A DNA stretch of 37,263 bases from Candidatus Omnitrophota bacterium (GTDB lineage: Bacteria; Omnitrophota; Gorgyraeia; Gygaellales; UBA12090): positions 1-37,263 of the forward strand of contig JAUSCZ010000025.1 in assembly GCA_030674475.1 (NCBI GenBank), read 5' to 3'. The position numbers and the translations under genes are program-made. The notes under the pieces are model-generated. The model saw nothing but the letters and a program-made list of their open reading frames with translations. It was not told where the DNA came from and did not search any database. Below are positions 1 through 10,465 of the stretch, one piece after another (the stretch's first letter is position 1; every line of letters starts with the position of its first letter).

Positions 1-1
1 C

Positions 2-3000
2 TGGAGCCCGATACCCTTCGGCTTAGCCGACTTAAACAACACCAATAAGATAAGAATTACCCAGTTCAATCCCCTGAATGAAACCCCGACCAAAAACGAA
101 TCCGCGGCCAACTTCTCGATCCTGGGTAAGCTGATCGTAACGGTGCCGGGAACTGGCTCGGAATCCTGGGTAGTAAACACCACTCAGGCAATTAAGTTTA
201 AGAAAAAGGGCGCGATACAGTCAGTGGATTTGTATTATTCTTATGATGGCACGGCTTTAAACTATGTGAAAATAACCCCTACACCTATTGATGTTTCTCT
301 TTTAGCTAATGATGTGGAAACTACTTATAACTGGCTTATTCCCAGCACTACCACGCTTACCGCGGGATTTAGCGGAAAAATCAAGGCCAAGGCAGTTAGT
401 CCCTCCAGCCAAAGTTCGGTGGAAGGTATCCAGGCTAATTCTTTAGAGGTTAAAGGGACTTTGGTTTTAAATACTCCCAGCGCTAGTGGTGTGGTTATGG
501 AGGTGGGCGGCACTTATGGAATTGGCTGGACTCCTTCCGGGGCGATCAATAATGTTAAACTTTACTATTCTACTAACGGAGGTATCGTCGGATTAGGCAC
601 TTATCCGGAAACTAATCTGATTGGGACATTTCCGGCTCTGCCAGCAACTCTGACCTGGAATGTTCAGGATAAGATCGGCACTAATCTGCGTATTCGGGTC
701 AGCGATGCCAATAATCCTAATGTCTGGGTGGAATCGGCTAATCCTTTTCGGATAAAAGGCCGGGTGCAATTGGATGTCCCGGAGACCCCTGGTATTTCCT
801 GGCCAGTGGGCACTACCCAGTTAATTAAGTGGACCCCTACTGGAACCTACTCTAATGTAGAAATTTATTATGCTACGGATGGGAATTTTGCCGGGTTGAA
901 TGTTTTTCCCATTGCCCCGTTATCAATAGTGCTGAATTCCGCCTCCGGGGTTCAAGCCCAGGCTAATTGGCTGATTCCGGATAAGATTGGCTCCTTGGTC
1001 AAGGCGCGGGTGCGCGATGCTGGAAATACCGATGTTGAGGATATCTCCACTAATGCTTTTAAAATAGTGGGCGTTTTGGATGTAACCGCTCCGGAATCCG
1101 GGCAGATATGGTATGTGGGAGAGACTAATCGGGTGATTACCTGGGATGCCACCGGAACTATTACTAATGTCAAAATAGAATATAAGACTTCTGCCGCCGG
1201 CGCCTATACTACTATTGTGGCTAATCATCCCGGGCACACCACCGGAGCTAACTCTTATACCTGGAATGTCTGGGATACCGGGGTGGGGGTGGCTGATGAA
1301 AGGACCGAGGCCGCTTATATTCGGGTTTCCGACGCTAACTTTCCGGAGGTGGCTAATGTCTCAGCCGCGCCATTTTCTATTCGTCCCCGGATTACGGTGG
1401 ACTCTCCGGTTCTGGGCCAACGTATCGGCGTAACCAGTAATAATGCCAATCTGATTAAATGGACCCGGGTGGGGACTAAGACCACTACAGTAGATATCCG
1501 TTATGATACCAATGATGGCAAGGGCGCGGATGGTGTTGCCGGTAATGCCGATGATTATCCGGTGCTTACCAATACTATTGCCAGCGCGGTGGATGCCTCT
1601 TTAGGTTCTTTAGGGGTTAGTTGGAACCTTATCCCGGATGCGATAAGTAATCTGGTAAGAATCAAGATCGTGGATCCCTTAAGCAGCGCTGAATTGGTCT
1701 CGGGAGTTTCTCCGGCCTTTAAGATAGTAGGGACTTTAAATCTGACGAATCCTCCAGTAGATACGGTGCTTAAAGTCAGCCAGGATTATTTGATTAAATG
1801 GACCAAGACCGGTTCCTTTGCCAATGTGAACTTATGGTATTCCACTGATGGCGGGCTTAATTTTAATTACCTGATTAACGCTTCGACTCCGGCCGGTACC
1901 CTCCAATATCTTTGGACCGCTATTGGCAATACTCCCTCGGCAAATGTGATCGTTCGGGTGGCGGATGCCAATGACCCGGAAACCAAGGCCTTGTCCGGCC
2001 GGGTATATATTCAACCTACCTTAAATATTACCCAGCCGGAAAATGGTGAGGTTTTAGGGGTGGGAGATTCCTATAATATCATCTGGACTACCAGTGGAAC
2101 TGCTACCAATGTCCGGCTGGATTATGCTACCAACGGCGGCGGCGCGGGCGGTAACTGGGGGACAATTCCGGGAGCGGCAAATCTAATCAATAGCGGAACC
2201 TTTGCCTGGACCATACCCAATGCCATATCTAATACGGTTAAGGTCAGGGTAGTGGACTTGGCCGATACCTCTAACTGGAATGAGTCTCTAAATAATTTTA
2301 AGATTCGGGCCAACATTGCCATGCTTTCTCCTAATGGAAATGCCGATCCTAACCTGACGGAAAAATGGACCGTAGGGGATACGGCCAATAAAATTAAGTG
2401 GTCTATAAATGGAACGGTGGCCACGGTTAAGCTGATGTATTCAGTTGATGCTGGTGTCTTTACCCAGATTCCCGGGGCAACTCTGATTGATGCCACAACC
2501 GGAGCAGTTGGCTGGGCCTGGACTATCCCGGATAGTATATCCTCCGCAGTTAAGGTTAGGGTAGTCAATGAGGGAGACTCTACTAATTATGATGATTCTA
2601 ACTACAACTTTAGTATCCAGGGTAAATTAGATTTTAGCCCCCAGCTGCCGGCAGTCGGCGATGAAACCTGGTTGGTTAATGACCCTAAAACCCTGGCCTG
2701 GGTCAAGACCGGAACTATCCCTACGGTAAAATTAGAATATACTACTAACGGAACCACTTACAATCCTATTCCCGGAGCCGAAAGCCTGATTGGTTTAAGT
2801 TTTGTCTGGCCGGTCTCGGATGCTGTCGCGACCACAGTGAGTCTGCGGGCCAGCAATGTTGACGCCACTAAACCCACTATCCCAGCGCTTTCTAACAATT
2901 TTGCTCTTAAGGGCAAACTTACTTTAAATGCCCCACTGGCTATTGATAAATGGCAAGTGGATAGTATTCAAAATATCCTTTGGACCCCGGCTGGAACTAT

Positions 3001-6000
3001 GGGGACAGTAAAATTAGAATATTCTACTGATGGATTTGTTCTGGTGAATAATCCTATTCCTCTGGCCGGCGCTTTGTCCGCCGGGGTAAATGGAATTCAA
3101 CAGTCCTTTGCCTGGACTATTCCTAATAATATAGGCAACAATGTCTCAGTGAGAATTACCCCCAATACCGCAACTCAGGCCTTAACCAATACCACGGCGG
3201 CCTTTAAGATTGTGGGTGGGTTTAAGGTATTGACTCCTAATGGTGGTTCGTTCTATGAGGTTGACGGCTCAACCGCGATTACCTGGGAGAAACACGGTAC
3301 TATTACTGATGCCAAAATAGAGTATTCTACTAATGGCTTCACCAATGAATCAGAAACCTTTCTTATTACCACGGTCCCGGCCGGAAATTTAAGTTATACC
3401 TGGATTGTCCCGAATAAGATTGGAACCAATGTTAAGGTAAGAATCTCTGACCCGGCGGTGGGAAGCTATACCTTAGCCGATAGCTCAGACACTGCCTTTG
3501 AAATCAGGGGAAAGTTAGAGTTTAATTCAACTAATATTGACGCTCCCTTAGGCAGTGAGGTCTGGCTGATTAGCAGCCCTAAGACTATCCAATGGACTAA
3601 GCACGGAAGCATAGCCAGCGTCAAACTGCAATATTCAGTTAATAATGGTGTCCTATATACCGATATTCCGGGGGCCTTGAGTTTAGCCGGAAACACCTTT
3701 AGCTGGACCGTTCCTGACCAAAAGACCTTAAACGGGGCCAAAATTAAAGTGATTAATCTTAGCGATCCTCTTGTCTTGGCAATAAGTAATGCTTTTACCA
3801 TCAGAGGAGGCTTTAGTTGGAATTATCCGGTAACCGCGGGTCAGGCGCTTAAGGTGGGGACAACTGAGGTCTTAAACTGGAGCACTTTCGGAACTATTCC
3901 CAATGTTAGTTTGGAATATTCGGTCAATAATGGGTTCTCCTATCTTCCGGTATTATTTCCCGATGGAGTAACTGCGGCCACCGGTATTAGTAATACCGGA
4001 ACCTTCAACTGGAAGATTCCTAATAATATCTCTAAGGATGTGTATATCAAAATAAAGGATTCTACTGATACCGACGCGGTGCAGACCTCAGTTAAGCTCA
4101 AGATCGCCGGCATACTCTATCTTGACCAGCCGGTGAGCACCTCACGCTGGGGAGTGGGGTTAACCAAGCAGATTCTCTGGCATACCGACGGCTCTATTGC
4201 TAATGTGAAATTAGAATATTCTACTAATGGAGGGGCTCTCTGGACGGATTTGGGTAATGTCATTGCTTCTTTAGGAACTAAGGACTGGTTGATTCCGGCG
4301 ACGGTTACTACCAATGCCCAGGTAAGAATTAGCGATGTGATAATTGACAGCGGGACAACTACAGTAGTCTCTCCGGACTTTAAGATTAGCGGAAGCTTTT
4401 CCTTTAATTCTCCGCTCTCCAGCTCTATCTGGCCGGTTACTAATGGGGATATAGTTAATCCTCAGCAGACTATTTCCTGGTCTACCCAGGGCAGTGTGGT
4501 CTCGGTGAATTTGCGTTATTCTGCCACTGGAATTGCTCCCTGGACATTAATTAATACCACTGCTCCTATTGCCGATGGCGGTCTGGGCGGAAGCTTAGCC
4601 TGGACAGTGCCGGATACGATTTCCACCGCGGTCAAGATTAGGATTGAAGATAGCTCCGATAGTGAAACCTTTCAAGAGTCCAGCCCCTTTACTGTCCGGG
4701 GAGATTTGAAGCTCACCTCTCCTATAGGAGGAGAAAAGTGGGGGGTGGGTTCAACCCAGGGAATAATCTGGCAGCGCAATGGTTCTATTGCTCAGGTATA
4801 TATTTCTTATTCTAAGAATGGCAGTGTCGGACCCTGGATTGCGATTATGAATCCCCTGACCGGATTAGCCCCCCATTCTAATAGCGGAAGTTTTGCCTGG
4901 GTAGTTCCAGATGATATGGCTACTTTGGCTCGAATTAAGATTACTAATGTTTCCGGGCCGGCGGTAAGCACTGAATCTACAGCTAACTTTAAGATTATGG
5001 CCAGGTTCGATGTGCTTAATCCCGACGGAGGAGAAGTGGTTAATGCCGGAGGAGATTATACTATTACCTGGAATAAGTGGGGTATAGGCGCTACCAATGT
5101 CAAGATAGAATTGGCTACTAACGGAAATGATCCTTCGCCAACTTACAATAAGGTTATTGTGGCCAATAGCGCTAATTCCGGAAGCTACATCTGGCCAGCC
5201 AGCGCAGTGGTTTCTGCGGTGGATAACATTACTCCAGCTGGCCGGGTGCGCGTATCTGATGTCAATGACCTAGACAGCGCCAGTGTCTCCGCGGCCTCCT
5301 TTATTATCCGGGCCGGTTTTACCCTGGCTCCCACTATAGGTTCCGTTCCTTTGGAGGTAGGTAAGACCTATGATATTGTCTGGACTAAGAAGGGAAACAT
5401 TGCTCAGGTAAAACTGCAGTATTCGCCGGATAATTTCTTTGCGGATATCCGGAATATTGAGGATGTAAATGGCACAACTATAGCCGGGGGATTGGTGGCT
5501 AATCAAGGGGATGCCCTTAAAGGAGATGGACCAACCACCGGCAGGCATGTTTGGAAGGTTCCGGATATTGAGGCAATTAATGCCGATACCGTGCGCCTGC
5601 GCATCGCTGATCCTGCTGACCCAGCGGCTAACAATATCTCTAATGTCTTTAGGATTATTCCCAGCTTTACCTTGATTGCGCCTAACGGCAATGCTGATCC
5701 TAATCTTACCCAGAAGTTAAAGGTGGGAGTTCCTTATACTATTACCTGGACCAGCACCTCCAGCAATGTGGTTAATAAGACTCCTAATGTTAAGCTCCTT
5801 TATTCCACTACCGGAGGCGCTCCTTATACCAAAGTAATCACCACTACCGCCAATAGCGGTTCTTATAGCTGGGTGAGTGTCAATGGAGGTGTTCCCGATG
5901 ATATTTCAGCTCAAGTAAAAATCAGGATAGAAGACCCCAATGATTCTACTGCTTTTGATGAGTCGGATTATAATTTTAAGATTATCTCCAACCTGACTAT

Positions 6001-9000
6001 GACCAATCCTAATGCTGCTAATCCTGCTTCTTACGAAGTGAGCGATCCGCTGACTATTACCTGGAGTAATGTGGGCAGTGCGGCCAATGTGGAGTTGGCC
6101 TATTCCACTGCTTCTTCTGACTTTAGCTCTGCGGTAGTCTTAGCCGCGACTACTCCTAATAACGGTAGTTTTGCCTGGAATGTTCCTAATGCTATCGGCT
6201 ACAATTTCCGGGTCAGGGTGAGGAGTTTGACTGATGACGGTTTTGATATTTCGGATGCCGATAATAGGATTCGCGGTAAGCTGGCAATTAGCGCGCCTGT
6301 TCTGGGGACACCTGTTCTCATAGGCCAGAATTATCTAATGACCTGGACCACTACCGGCACTATTCCTCAGGTGAATATAAAGTATGATACTAATGACGGC
6401 TTAGGCGGTTATCCTTATACGATTATGGGGGATCCCAATCCTGATGATGCTATAGTCGAGAATGTGGCAGCCGGCGCGGTAGCTAATAATGGTAAGTTCC
6501 TCTGGAAGGCGGTTCCGGATATGCCTACTGCCTTAGCCAGAATAAAGATTATTGATTCCCGGACTATCCCCGATAATAGCGATGTCCTCGCGGTCTCACC
6601 TAAGTTTAATCTGGTGGGTAATTTTACCCTTTCCGCTCCTAATGGAAATGAAGACTGGAGGGTGAATACTCCCCAAAATATCGTATGGCTTTGGGGCGGC
6701 ACTATTTCTAAAGTGAAACTGTTTTACAGTAAAAATACCGCGGTTGATCCTGCAACTATTCCGGATATTGAGTGGATAGAAATAGACCCCGCGATAGTTA
6801 AGGATTACGCCTTAGACGGTAAGGGTAATGGCAGCGGGGCCCAGACCCGCAGCTATGCCTGGACCGTTCCCAATGACATTTCAATCACGGTGAGAATTAA
6901 AGTGCAGGATTATAATGATCCCACGGTGAAGGATTATTCCAATAACTTCTTTAAGATTCGCGGGTCCTTTATGGTAACCTCTCCCAACGGAAATTCAAAT
7001 GTTAGCCTGACTGATCGCTGGGTTACCAATGAGATCAACCGGAACATTACTTGGACCAGTAATGGAACTATGGCTAATGTTAAGATCCAGTATTCTAATG
7101 ATAACTTTGTCCTGGATTTCCACGATATTGCCTTAAGCACAGCCAACGACGGAAGTCATAACTGGGTGATCCCGGATATTGTGCTTAAAGATATAAACGG
7201 AAATTATACCGGTCCGAATATGATTAAAGTTCGGGTGAGCGATGTCAATGACCCGGGGGTTTATGATAATTCGGATTATAATTTTAAGGCAGACTATTAT
7301 TTGATTACCTGGACGGTCCGGGATTTGATTACCAACTTAGTTCTAAGCGACCTTTCAGTGCGCGCGGTAAAAGGAAATGATCCCAATTTTATCCAGTGGT
7401 CAGAGGCCGGTATTACCACTTCGCCTCCCCGGGTTCAGCCTACGCCTTTTGGGACATGGCTCTCCACCTGGAGTAAAACCGGCTACGGAGATATGGCCCA
7501 GACGGTAATTGCTGATCAGGATAGGTCGTATCTGCTTTTGATGGAAACCAGCTCCGTACACATCTGGAGGTCTTATTCCGAGTTTGTCTATGATTCTGCC
7601 AGCGGTAGATTGGATTCCAGCGCCTGGTTAGAAAGAGACGGTTCGATAGTCACCGGAGCGGTTTCGGTAAATGTGGATATTTATGATAGTGGGGTATTTA
7701 TTAAAACTATGACCTCCAGTCTGGTCAACTCCGCGGGTTTCTTTAGTATGAGCTGGAATAACAGCGGTCTGAGCGTGGGTAAGGTCTATACCGCGGTAGC
7801 GGATATTACTAACGCCTCAGGGGCCCACTTTAAGACTCCTTCTTCTTTCAAGATTAATTATAATTCTCTCGCCCGCGCGGAGTTTACCTATTACGCCTCC
7901 GGCGACGACCTGAAGGTTACTTCCTGGTTAGAAATAGACGCTAAGATTATTGCCTCAGTCAGCCAGATAGACATTGATATTCGCGACGGTTCCCTGGCTT
8001 TAATTAAAACTCTATCCTCAACCACTCCCACGGTTGAGGGCTATTTTAGTACTAACTGGGATGGGACAACCGTGTCTCCTACCGGATTAGCGGAAGGCGT
8101 GGTTTATACTGCTTCGGTGAAGATTACCACTGCCGGAGGCATGGTTTTTACCTCACCCGGTTCATTTAGCGTAACTATTCCCAAGAGATTACAGATCGTG
8201 GAAGATGTGGTTAAGGCCACTCAGCAGACGGTTACGGATAAGCTTAATGAGCAGATTAATGTTATGACCGGCACCGCGACTACCCCGGCTGATATTATTG
8301 CCCAGGGCGGTATGACCGGTATAATTCAGACTAAGATGAACGAACAGAGCGCTACTATCACCAGTAAGACTACCGCGATGCAAAATACCATTGAGACTAA
8401 GATGACTGAGCAGACCAATATTATCACCACTAAGACTGCTGAGATGAAGAGCGCGGTGGAAACCACCTTGGCCAGCTTTGAGACTCGTTCTGACGCGGCC
8501 ATTACCAAATTGCAGTCTGGGGCGGATCAGGCAGTGGCGGCCGGCCAGCAGGTGGCTAGCGCGGCCAGCGAGCTGGAAGCCACGGCCAAGAAGTATTCCT
8601 GGAATGCCACGGTATCGCCTAACCCGGCTTTATCCGGCGATGGGATAACCCTGCAGGTCCAGGGCCAGCCGGGGTTACTGCCTATGGTAACCATCTATAG
8701 CTGGGACAATAAGATCCTTATGGGGGATAGATATCTTAAGGAAACCACAGTCGGACTTTACACTTTCGCCTTTAAGGCCGATGAGCGCTTTACCCCTGGT
8801 AAGTCCTATACCTATGTAGTTACTGAGTCGGTTACCGGAGGCTTGATTGCCGGCTCCGGGGTGGTGGAGTCAATGTCCATCACCACTATCGCCGGCTTAG
8901 CCGCGGCCGCTCCTGGGGCGGAAAAGGCGGCCAAGGCGGCCCTGGATGCTATTTCAGCCATTGAGGCAATGCTGATTAATCGTGACAATACCAATATCGC

Positions 9001-10027
9001 CCTGACCCTAAGAAACTTACAGGCCTCGGTTGACCGCATTCCCTCAGTATTCGCCAAGGAAGCCGAATCGTCTAAAGTAACCGCCGATACCCTTAATGAG
9101 ATATCCGAGCGGCTGAAGAAAATAGCCGGGGATGAAGGTTATGATTTAGGCGCTCTCTTAGAGCAGAAATTAGCCGATTCGCCCACCATGAAAGAGGTGC
9201 GCAGTAAGACCGAAAGGATTAATACTACCACCGGATTATTGCTAAAACTCTTTGAAGCTGAATTTGGCGGCGATGAAGGGGTGGTAGTTTCTATGGGATT
9301 AGAGAGCGGAAGCGTTATCTTTAGGATTGTTGCCGCTAATCCTTCCAAGACCAAGCCTCAGATAGTCAATATCAAACAGTATCTGCCTCAAGAGGTTAAA
9401 CCCAAAGATATTATGGAGATATCCAACCTGCAATTGGAGTATGATTCCCAAAAAGGGATTTACTATGTCTATAAGGATGATGTTCAGCTTAATCCTAATG
9501 AGATCAAGGTCTTTGAGGTTGAGGTGGAGGATATCTGGCTGATAGTGGATAGCGAGATCAATTTCTTAAAGGCCCATACCGATACCATTATGGAAAAGGT
9601 GAAGAACAGCGAATATTATTTAAGGTCAAAAGAGGTTGCCGATACCATCTATCTGCGCCTGGCTGAAATCGCCAAGGCTCAAAAGGAAGATGACGGAAGC
9701 CGGGAGCAGCACATCGGCCTGTATCGCCAGAATGTCCAGATAGTAGATAAAATCAAAGAAGACATCGCCCGCTTAGAGAAAATGCTGGCTACCGCCGGCG
9801 GCCCCCTGGCCCCGGAGATGCTTTCTAAGAGTAAGATTAAATCCGAAGAGCCGACCAAGACGATGACCTGGATAGTTATCTTCAGCCTGATTATCTTTAC
9901 CAGTTTACTGGCCGGGGTTATGTTTTTCACCTGGAACCGCCAGGCCCGCATTACCAAAGACGCGCTCTCAGCAGCCAAGCGCGCGGCATTCCCCGAGGCC
10001 GAAAGCAAGGAAGAAAAAACGAAATAA
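2..10027 (+). CDS. Giant repeat-built surface protein with C-terminal membrane anchor (5' end outside window)
   Basis: The frame is open from base 2 to the TAA at 10025-10027 (3341 codons), so the true start lies upstream; the GTG at 143 is only an internal codon. About 7.2 kb encodes 23 tandem units of 95-110 residues. Each has a W-x-V-G segment, an I-x-W-x-x-x-G motif, N-V-K-L-x-Y-S-T-N-G, W-x-I-P-D, V-R-V-x-D and a closing F-K-I-R-G; this resembles the Ser/Thr-rich Kre9/KNH-type Ig-like fold (PF10342). Next come a divergent beta region (7290-7570), two related beta domains (about 7580-8185), a coiled coil rich in T/Q/E (8190-8590), another beta domain (8590-8890), helices, a beta domain (9260-9560) and a membrane helix at 9869-9937 followed by a short basic/acidic tail. 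Likely a long envelope-anchored stalk or adhesin. Omnitrophota are known for giant proteins, but ligand and exact role cannot be read from sequence. No enzyme motif was seen. Confidence 0.85.
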   Translation, partial: WSPIPFGLADLNNTNKIRITQFNPLNETPTKNESAANFSILGKLIVTVPGTGSESWVVNTTQAIKFKKKGAIQSVDLYYSYDGTALNYVKITPTPIDVSLLANDVETTYNWLIPSTTTLTAGFSGKIKAKAVSPSSQSSVEGIQANSLEVKGTLVLNTPSASGVVMEVGGTYGIGWTPSGAINNVKLYYSTNGGIVGLGTYPETNLIGTFPALPATLTWNVQDKIGTNLRIRVSDANNPNVWVESANPFRIKGRVQLDVPETPGISWPVGTTQLIKWTPTGTYSNVEIYYATDGNFAGLNVFPIAPLSIVLNSASGVQAQANWLIPDKIGSLVKARVRDAGNTDVEDISTNAFKIVGVLDVTAPESGQIWYVGETNRVITWDATGTITNVKIEYKTSAAGAYTTIVANHPGHTTGANSYTWNVWDTGVGVADERTEAAYIRVSDANFPEVANVSAAPFSIRPRITVDSPVLGQRIGVTSNNANLIKWTRVGTKTTTVDIRYDTNDGKGADGVAGNADDYPVLTNTIASAVDASLGSLGVSWNLIPDAISNLVRIKIVDPLSSAELVSGVSPAFKIVGTLNLTNPPVDTVLKVSQDYLIKWTKTGSFANVNLWYSTDGGLNFNYLINASTPAGTLQYLWTAIGNTPSANVIVRVADANDPETKALSGRVYIQPTLNITQPENGEVLGVGDSYNIIWTTSGTATNVRLDYATNGGGAGGNWGTIPGAANLINSGTFAWTIPNAISNTVKVRVVDLADTSNWNESLNNFKIRANIAMLSPNGNADPNLTEKWTVGDTANKIKWSINGTVATVKLMYSVDAGVFTQIPGATLIDATTGAVGWAWTIPDSISSAVKVRVVNEGDSTNYDDSNYNFSIQGKLDFSPQLPAVGDETWLVNDPKTLAWVKTGTIPTVKLEYTTNGTTYNPIPGAESLIGLSFVWPVSDAVATTVSLRASNVDATKPTIPALSNNFALKGKLTLNAPLAIDKWQVDSIQNILWTPAGTMGTVKLEYSTDGFVLVNNPIPLAGALSAGVNGIQQSFAWTIPNNIGNNVSVRITPNTATQALTNTTAAFKIVGGFKVLTPNGGSFYEVDGSTAITWEKHGTITDAKIEYSTNGFTNESETFLITTVPAGNLSYTWIVPNKIGTNVKVRISDPAVGSYTLADSSDTAFEIRGKLEFNSTNIDAPLGSEVWLISSPKTIQWTKHGSIASVKLQYSVNNGVLYTDIPGALSLAGNTFSWTVPDQKTLNGAKIKVINLSDPLVLAISNAFTIRGGFSWNYPVTAGQALKVGTTEVLNWSTFGTIPNVSLEYSVNNGFSYLPVLFPDGVTAATGISNTGTFNWKIPNNISKDVYIKIKDSTDTDAVQTSVKLKIAGILYLDQPVSTSRWGVGLTKQILWHTDGSIANVKLEYSTNGGALWTDLGNVIASLGTKDWLIPATVTTNAQVRISDVIIDSGTTTVVSPDFKISGSFSFNSPLSSSIWPVTNGDIVNPQQTISWSTQGSVVSVNLRYSATGIAPWTLINTTAPIADGGLGGSLAWTVPDTISTAVKIRIEDSSDSETFQESSPFTVRGDLKLTSPIGGEKWGVGSTQGIIWQRNGSIAQVYISYSKNGSVGPWIAIMNPLTGLAPHSNSGSFAWVVPDDMATLARIKITNVSGPAVSTESTANFKIMARFDVLNPDGGEVVNAGGDYTITWNKWGIGATNVKIELATNGNDPSPTYNKVIVANSANSGSYIWPASAVVSAVDNITPAGRVRVSDVNDLDSASVSAASFIIRAGFTLAPTIGSVPLEVGKTYDIVWTKKGNIAQVKLQYSPDNFFADIRNIEDVNGTTIAGGLVANQGDALKGDGPTTGRHVWKVPDIEAINADTVRLRIADPADPAANNISNVFRIIPSFTLIAPNGNADPNLTQKLKVGVPYTITWTSTSSNVVNKTPNVKLLYSTTGGAPYTKVITTTANSGSYSWVSVNGGVPDDISAQVKIRIEDPNDSTAFDESDYNFKIISNLTMTNPNAANPASYEVSDPLTITWSNVGSAANVELAYSTASSDFSSAVVLAATTPNNGSFAWNVPNAIGYNFRVRVRSLTDDGFDISDADNRIRGKLAISAPVLGTPVLIGQNYLMTWTTTGTIPQVNIKYDTNDGLGGYPYTIMGDPNPDDAIVENVAAGAVANNGKFLWKAVPDMPTALARIKIIDSRTIPDNSDVLAVSPKFNLVGNFTLSAPNGNEDWRVNTPQNIVWLWGGTISKVKLFYSKNTAVDPATIPDIEWIEIDPAIVKDYALDGKGNGSGAQTRSYAWTVPNDISITVRIKVQDYNDPTVKDYSNNFFKIRGSFMVTSPNGNSNVSLTDRWVTNEINRNITWTSNGTMANVKIQYSNDNFVLDFHDIALSTANDGSHNWVIPDIVLKDINGNYTGPNMIKVRVSDVNDPGVYDNSDYNFKADYYLITWTVRDLITNLVLSDLSVRAVKGNDPNFIQWSEAGITTSPPRVQPTPFGTWLSTWSKTGYGDMAQTVIADQDRSYLLLMETSSVHIWRSYSEFVYDSASGRLDSSAWLERDGSIVTGAVSVNVDIYDSGVFIKTMTSSLVNSAGFFSMSWNNSGLSVGKVYTAVADITNASGAHFKTPSSFKINYNSLARAEFTYYASGDDLKVTSWLEIDAKIIASVSQIDIDIRDGSLALIKTLSSTTPTVEGYFSTNWDGTTVSPTGLAEGVVYTASVKITTAGGMVFTSPGSFSVTIPKRLQIVEDVVKATQQTVTDKLNEQINVMTGTATTPADIIAQGGMTGIIQTKMNEQSATITSKTTAMQNTIETKMTEQTNIITTKTAEMKSAVETTLASFETRSDAAITKLQSGADQAVAAGQQVASAASELEATAKKYSWNATVSPNPALSGDGITLQVQGQPGLLPMVTIYSWDNKILMGDRYLKETTVGLYTFAFKADERFTPGKSYTYVVTESVTGGLIAGSGVVESMSITTIAGLAAAAPGAEKAAKAALDAISAIEAMLINRDNTNIALTLRNLQASVDRIPSVFAKEAESSKVTADTLNEISERLKKIAGDEGYDLGALLEQKLADSPTMKEVRSKTERINTTTGLLLKLFEAEFGGDEGVVVSMGLESGSVIFRIVAANPSKTKPQIVNIKQYLPQEVKPKDIMEISNLQLEYDSQKGIYYVYKDDVQLNPNEIKVFEVEVEDIWLIVDSEINFLKAHTDTIMEKVKNSEYYLRSKEVADTIYLRLAEIAKAQKEDDGSREQHIGLYRQNVQIVDKIKEDIARLEKMLATAGGPLAPEMLSKSKIKSEEPTKTMTWIVIFSLIIFTSLLAGVMFFTWNRQARITKDALSAAKRAAFPEAESKEEKTK
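125..7291 (+). repeat. Array of 23 tandem Ig-like coding repeats
   Basis: Counting the I-x-W-x-x-x-G landmark gives 23 complete units, preceded by the tail of one more (ending FSILG before base 125). Units are well diverged at DNA level but keep the same landmarks. Units 8, 19 and 23 share an extra Pro-Asn-Gly-Asn start, and units 8 and 19 share the insert NADPNLT and an ending of the D-S-T-x-x-D-x-S-x-Y-N-F type. This suggests duplication of blocks inside the array rather than one unit at a time. Confidence 0.85.
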
Positions 10028-10037
10028 TAGTTTATCC

Positions 10038-10066
10038 GTAGGGGCAGGTTCGGAACCTGCCCCTAC
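10038..10066. repeat. REP palindrome, 29 nt (copy 1, centre TTCGGAA)
   Basis: Starts GTAGGGGCAGG and ends CCTGCCCCTAC; the arms are exact reverse complements around one central base. It lies 10 bases after the giant gene's stop, followed by the phrase ACCATCAACCATAAACC that partly recurs after the copy at 14450. Confidence 0.95.
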
Positions 10067-10086
10067 ACCATCAACCATAAACCAGC

Positions 10087-10110
10087 ACTCTCCAAGGAGA
10101 GTATTTTTTA
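10087..10110 (+). terminator. Probable intrinsic terminator after the giant gene
   Basis: ACTCTC/GAGAGT, 6 bp stem with a CAAG loop, followed by ATTTTTTA. It separates the giant gene from atpC. The stem is short, so this is moderate evidence. Confidence 0.5.
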
Positions 10111-10146
10111 TATCCGATAAAGAAAGCGCTTTCAATCTAAACTAAA

Positions 10147-10377
10147 ATGTTTCTTTTAGATGTTTCTATTCTTAGCCCAAGGGGGGTTATTTTTGAGGGA
10201 AAGGCAGGGAGGGTTATACTGCCGGGTGAGCAGGGCGTTTTTGAAATTATGCCTTTTCATAAGCATATCTTAAGTTTGTTGGTAGGCGGAAACCTGACGG
10301 TAGACGAGAAAGATATCCCGGTGAAAAGAGGTATCGCCAAGATTGAATTAAATAAAGTAACCGTGATCATCGAGTAG
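10147..10377 (+). CDS. atpC: ATP synthase F1 epsilon subunit, short form (N-terminal domain only)
   Basis: 76 residues matching the N-terminal beta-sandwich of F1 epsilon: L-D-V-S-I-L-S-P-R-G at the start, then V-I-L-P-G-E-Q-G-V-F-E-I-M-P-F-H-K-H-I-L. In the complex this domain sits on the rotor foot, joining gamma to the c-ring. The usual C-terminal two-helix domain, which gives inhibitory control in many bacteria and brings epsilon to about 130-140 residues, is absent. The stop codon TAG is part of the REP palindrome starting at 10374, so the helical domain may have been cut off by the repeat. Naturally short epsilons also exist (for example in Chlorobi), so loss by insertion is only a hypothesis. 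It is the first gene of the ATP synthase set; no good Shine-Dalgarno was seen. Confidence 0.85.
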   Translation: MFLLDVSILSPRGVIFEGKAGRVILPGEQGVFEIMPFHKHILSLLVGGNLTVDEKDIPVKRGIAKIELNKVTVIIE

Positions 10378-10402
10378 GGGCAGGTTCTGAACCTGCCCCT
10401 AC
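10374..10402. repeat. REP palindrome, 29 nt (copy 2, centre TTCTGAA), supplies atpC stop
   Basis: Same arms as copy 1. The atpC frame enters it as GAG TAG GGG, so the TAG of the GTAG end is the atpC stop codon. Confidence 0.95.
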
Positions 10403-10465
10403 GGAAAACGGCGAGGACGGGGAATGAAATACAAGTAGGAAATCCACCATCGCCGGTCAATTCGA

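Noticed and set aside
10436-10438. Stop-codon reassignment (TAG read as amino acid)
   Set aside because: TAG is used as a normal stop by gspF, gspK, atpD and others in this window.
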